Assembly (NCBI GenBank): GCA_946539855.1
Contig: CAMNHV010000067.1
Coordinates: 1 to 6,740, forward strand
From: CAG-791 sp002449595
Lineage (GTDB): Bacteria > Bacillota > Clostridia > Lachnospirales > Lachnospiraceae
Direction of reading: 5' to 3'
DNA length: 6,740 nt
The translations under genes and the position numbers were made by a program. Numbering within the stretch: position 1 is the stretch's first letter; every line of letters starts with the position of its first letter. Positions 5,501 through 6,740 of the stretch are shown piece by piece. Under the pieces are notes generated by a model, which saw only the letters and a program-made list of their open reading frames with translations, was not told the DNA's origin and searched no databases.

Positions 5501-6706
5501 ATGAAAAACGATAACCCCGTCATTCTCTATATGCACGCGGGCAGCGGCAACCACGGCTGCGAGGCGATCGCGGCGACGATCTGCAGGATGCTGCCGGGCG
5601 GCAAAGAAGACAAATACCTGATCTCCTACCGAAAAGGCGAGGACGACCGGTACAGCCTTCCGCAGCTCTGCACGATCCTGCAGGAGCGGAGCTTCGACAC
5701 GCACAAGATCGCGCACGTCGCGTATTACGCATACCGGAAGATCACGGGAGACCGCGAGAGCTTCCTGCGCTACCGGTTCCGGGAGGCGCTGAAGCTTCCC
5801 GCGTCGCTCGCAGTCTCGATCGGCGGGGACAACTACTGCTACGATTCCATGCAGAGCGACCTCATTCTCTCCAACCGCGTGCTGAACGCGAAGGGGATCC
5901 GCACGGTCCTTCTCGGCTGCTCGATCGAGCCGGAGCTGGTGCGGCGGCCGGACCTCACGGAAGACCTCGGCAGGTACCGGGCAATCGCGGCCAGAGAGAG
6001 CATCACATATGAGGCTTTGCAGGAAACCTTTTCCGGAAAAGCAAATGCCCCCAAAATCTTCTTAGTCCCTGACCCGGCGTTCACGCTGGAGACGGAATAT
6101 GCGCCGCTTCCGGAAGGCTTCGCGGATGGGCGCACGGTCGGAATCAACCTGAGCCCGATCGCGCAGGAGAGCGAGGCGCGGCCGGGCGTCACGATGGAGG
6201 CGTACCGGGCGCTGATCCGCACGATCCTCACGGAGACGGATCTGCAGATCGCATTCATCCCGCACGTTATCTGGAACGGCAACGACGACCGCGTGCCGTG
6301 CAGGCAGCTGTACGAGCACTTTATAAAAGAAGGCTACGCGGACCGCATGGTCATGCTGGAGGACGCGCCGGCCTCGGTCCTGAAGGGTTATATCGCGCGG
6401 TGCCGGTTCTTCATCGGCGCGCGGACCCACTCCACGATCGCGGCGTACTCGTCCTGCGTGCCGACGCTCGTCGTCGGTTACTCGGTCAAGGCGAGAGGCA
6501 TTGCCAAAGATCTTTTCCCGGAGATGGATCAGGAAAAGCTCGTCCTGCAGGTGCAGAAGATGGAGCCGGAGAAGATCGCCGAGGCGTTCCGGTGGCTCAG
6601 GGACAACGAGGCCGGGATCCGCGGGCACCTGGAAGAGATGATGCCGGGCTACGTGGAGAGAGCGGGTGAGACGGCGAAGATTCTGGCGGAGCTGATCAGC
6701 GAGTGA
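5501..6706 (+). CDS. Polysaccharide pyruvyltransferase family protein
   Basis: Read from the ATG at 5501 this is a 401-residue protein of the polysaccharide pyruvyltransferase family (CsaB/WcaK-like, GT-B-like fold). Visible blocks are HAGSGNHGCEA (residues 12-22), SIGGDNYCYD (106-115), LLGCSIEPE (137-145), ARES (164-167), VPDPAF (189-194), VGINLSP (213-219), IAFIPHV (250-256) and the conserved GARTHSTIAAYSSCVPTL (306-323) followed by GYSVKARGIA. Characterised members move pyruvate from phosphoenolpyruvate onto a sugar as a ketal, giving the glycan a negative charge; some relatives have other functions, so the reaction is inferred. The frame extends up to an ATG at 5462 (414 residues) with another at 5483. 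I prefer 5501 because GAGGA lies at 5485-5489, the family typically starts close to the glycine-rich loop, and the upstream codons run through a perfect palindrome. It follows the GT2 gene on the same strand after a gap and probably decorates the same polymer. Confidence 0.9.
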   Translation: MKNDNPVILYMHAGSGNHGCEAIAATICRMLPGGKEDKYLISYRKGEDDRYSLPQLCTILQERSFDTHKIAHVAYYAYRKITGDRESFLRYRFREALKLPASLAVSIGGDNYCYDSMQSDLILSNRVLNAKGIRTVLLGCSIEPELVRRPDLTEDLGRYRAIAARESITYEALQETFSGKANAPKIFLVPDPAFTLETEYAPLPEGFADGRTVGINLSPIAQESEARPGVTMEAYRALIRTILTETDLQIAFIPHVIWNGNDDRVPCRQLYEHFIKEGYADRMVMLEDAPASVLKGYIARCRFFIGARTHSTIAAYSSCVPTLVVGYSVKARGIAKDLFPEMDQEKLVLQVQKMEPEKIAEAFRWLRDNEAGIRGHLEEMMPGYVERAGETAKILAELISE

Positions 6707-6727
6707 CCGCCGATTGAGATTAGAGTT

Positions 6728-6732
6728 GGAGG
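6728..6732 (+). promoter_or_regulatory. Probable ribosome binding site of a downstream gene
   Basis: GGAGG lies 21 bases after the pyruvyltransferase stop and 8 nt before the window edge. No start codon follows inside the window, so a gene beginning at or just after position 6741 is expected, probably the next operon member. The 6707-6740 tail shows no terminator. Confidence 0.5.
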
Positions 6733-6740
6733 CTGCCGGG

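Noticed and set aside
1..6740. Transposon ends, tRNA genes, CRISPR repeats or phage attachment sites
   Set aside because: No transposase-like protein, regularly spaced repeats, cloverleaf-like segment or long terminal inverted repeats could be seen on either strand.

Overview
This 6.7 kb window is a stretch of a bacterial surface-polysaccharide (capsule, exopolysaccharide or wall-glycan) biosynthesis locus. All recognised genes are on the + strand and nearly every base is coding. The DNA is GC-rich, with a strong preference for G or C at third codon positions. The initiating glycosylphosphotransferase has the GTRPPT-type C-terminal domain seen in Gram-positive CpsE/WchA enzymes. This, with the pyruvyltransferase and GT4/GT2 subtypes, suggests a GC-rich member of the Bacillota (Clostridia, perhaps Lachnospiraceae). 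That placement is inferred from protein style only; no marker gene is present.

Layout: (1) positions 1-591, the C-terminal two thirds of a GT11-like alpha-1,2-fucosyltransferase, cut by the left edge; (2) 588-1772, a multi-spanning membrane protein read as a Wzy-type polymerase; (3) 1769-3235, a polyprenyl-phosphate glycosylphosphotransferase that starts the lipid-linked repeat unit; (4) 3232-4329, a GT4 (GT-B fold) glycosyltransferase; (5) 4326-5378, a GT2 (GT-A fold) glycosyltransferase; (6) a short gap, 5379-5500, holding a perfect 16-bp palindrome and a second inverted repeat; (7) 5501-6706, a polysaccharide pyruvyltransferase family protein; (8) a 34-bp tail ending in a likely ribosome binding site for a gene beyond the right edge.

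The first five genes are joined by four consecutive 4-bp stop/start overlaps (ATGA, ATGA, GTGA, ATGA), the signature of one translationally coupled operon. Together they suggest a Wzx/Wzy-type pathway. The glycosylphosphotransferase loads the first sugar-1-phosphate on undecaprenyl phosphate, the GT4, GT2 and GT11 enzymes extend it, the pyruvyltransferase-like enzyme may add a ketal, and the Wzy candidate polymerises the unit outside the membrane. No flippase, chain-length regulator or sugar-nucleotide synthesis gene lies in the window. The predicted product would be a fucosylated, possibly pyruvylated, glycan.

I see no clearly new molecular system. The most unusual points are the palindrome-bearing gap with a probable start reassignment in the last gene, an 11-bp palindromic word repeated at both ends of that gene, and the combination of fucosyl and pyruvyl decoration in one locus.
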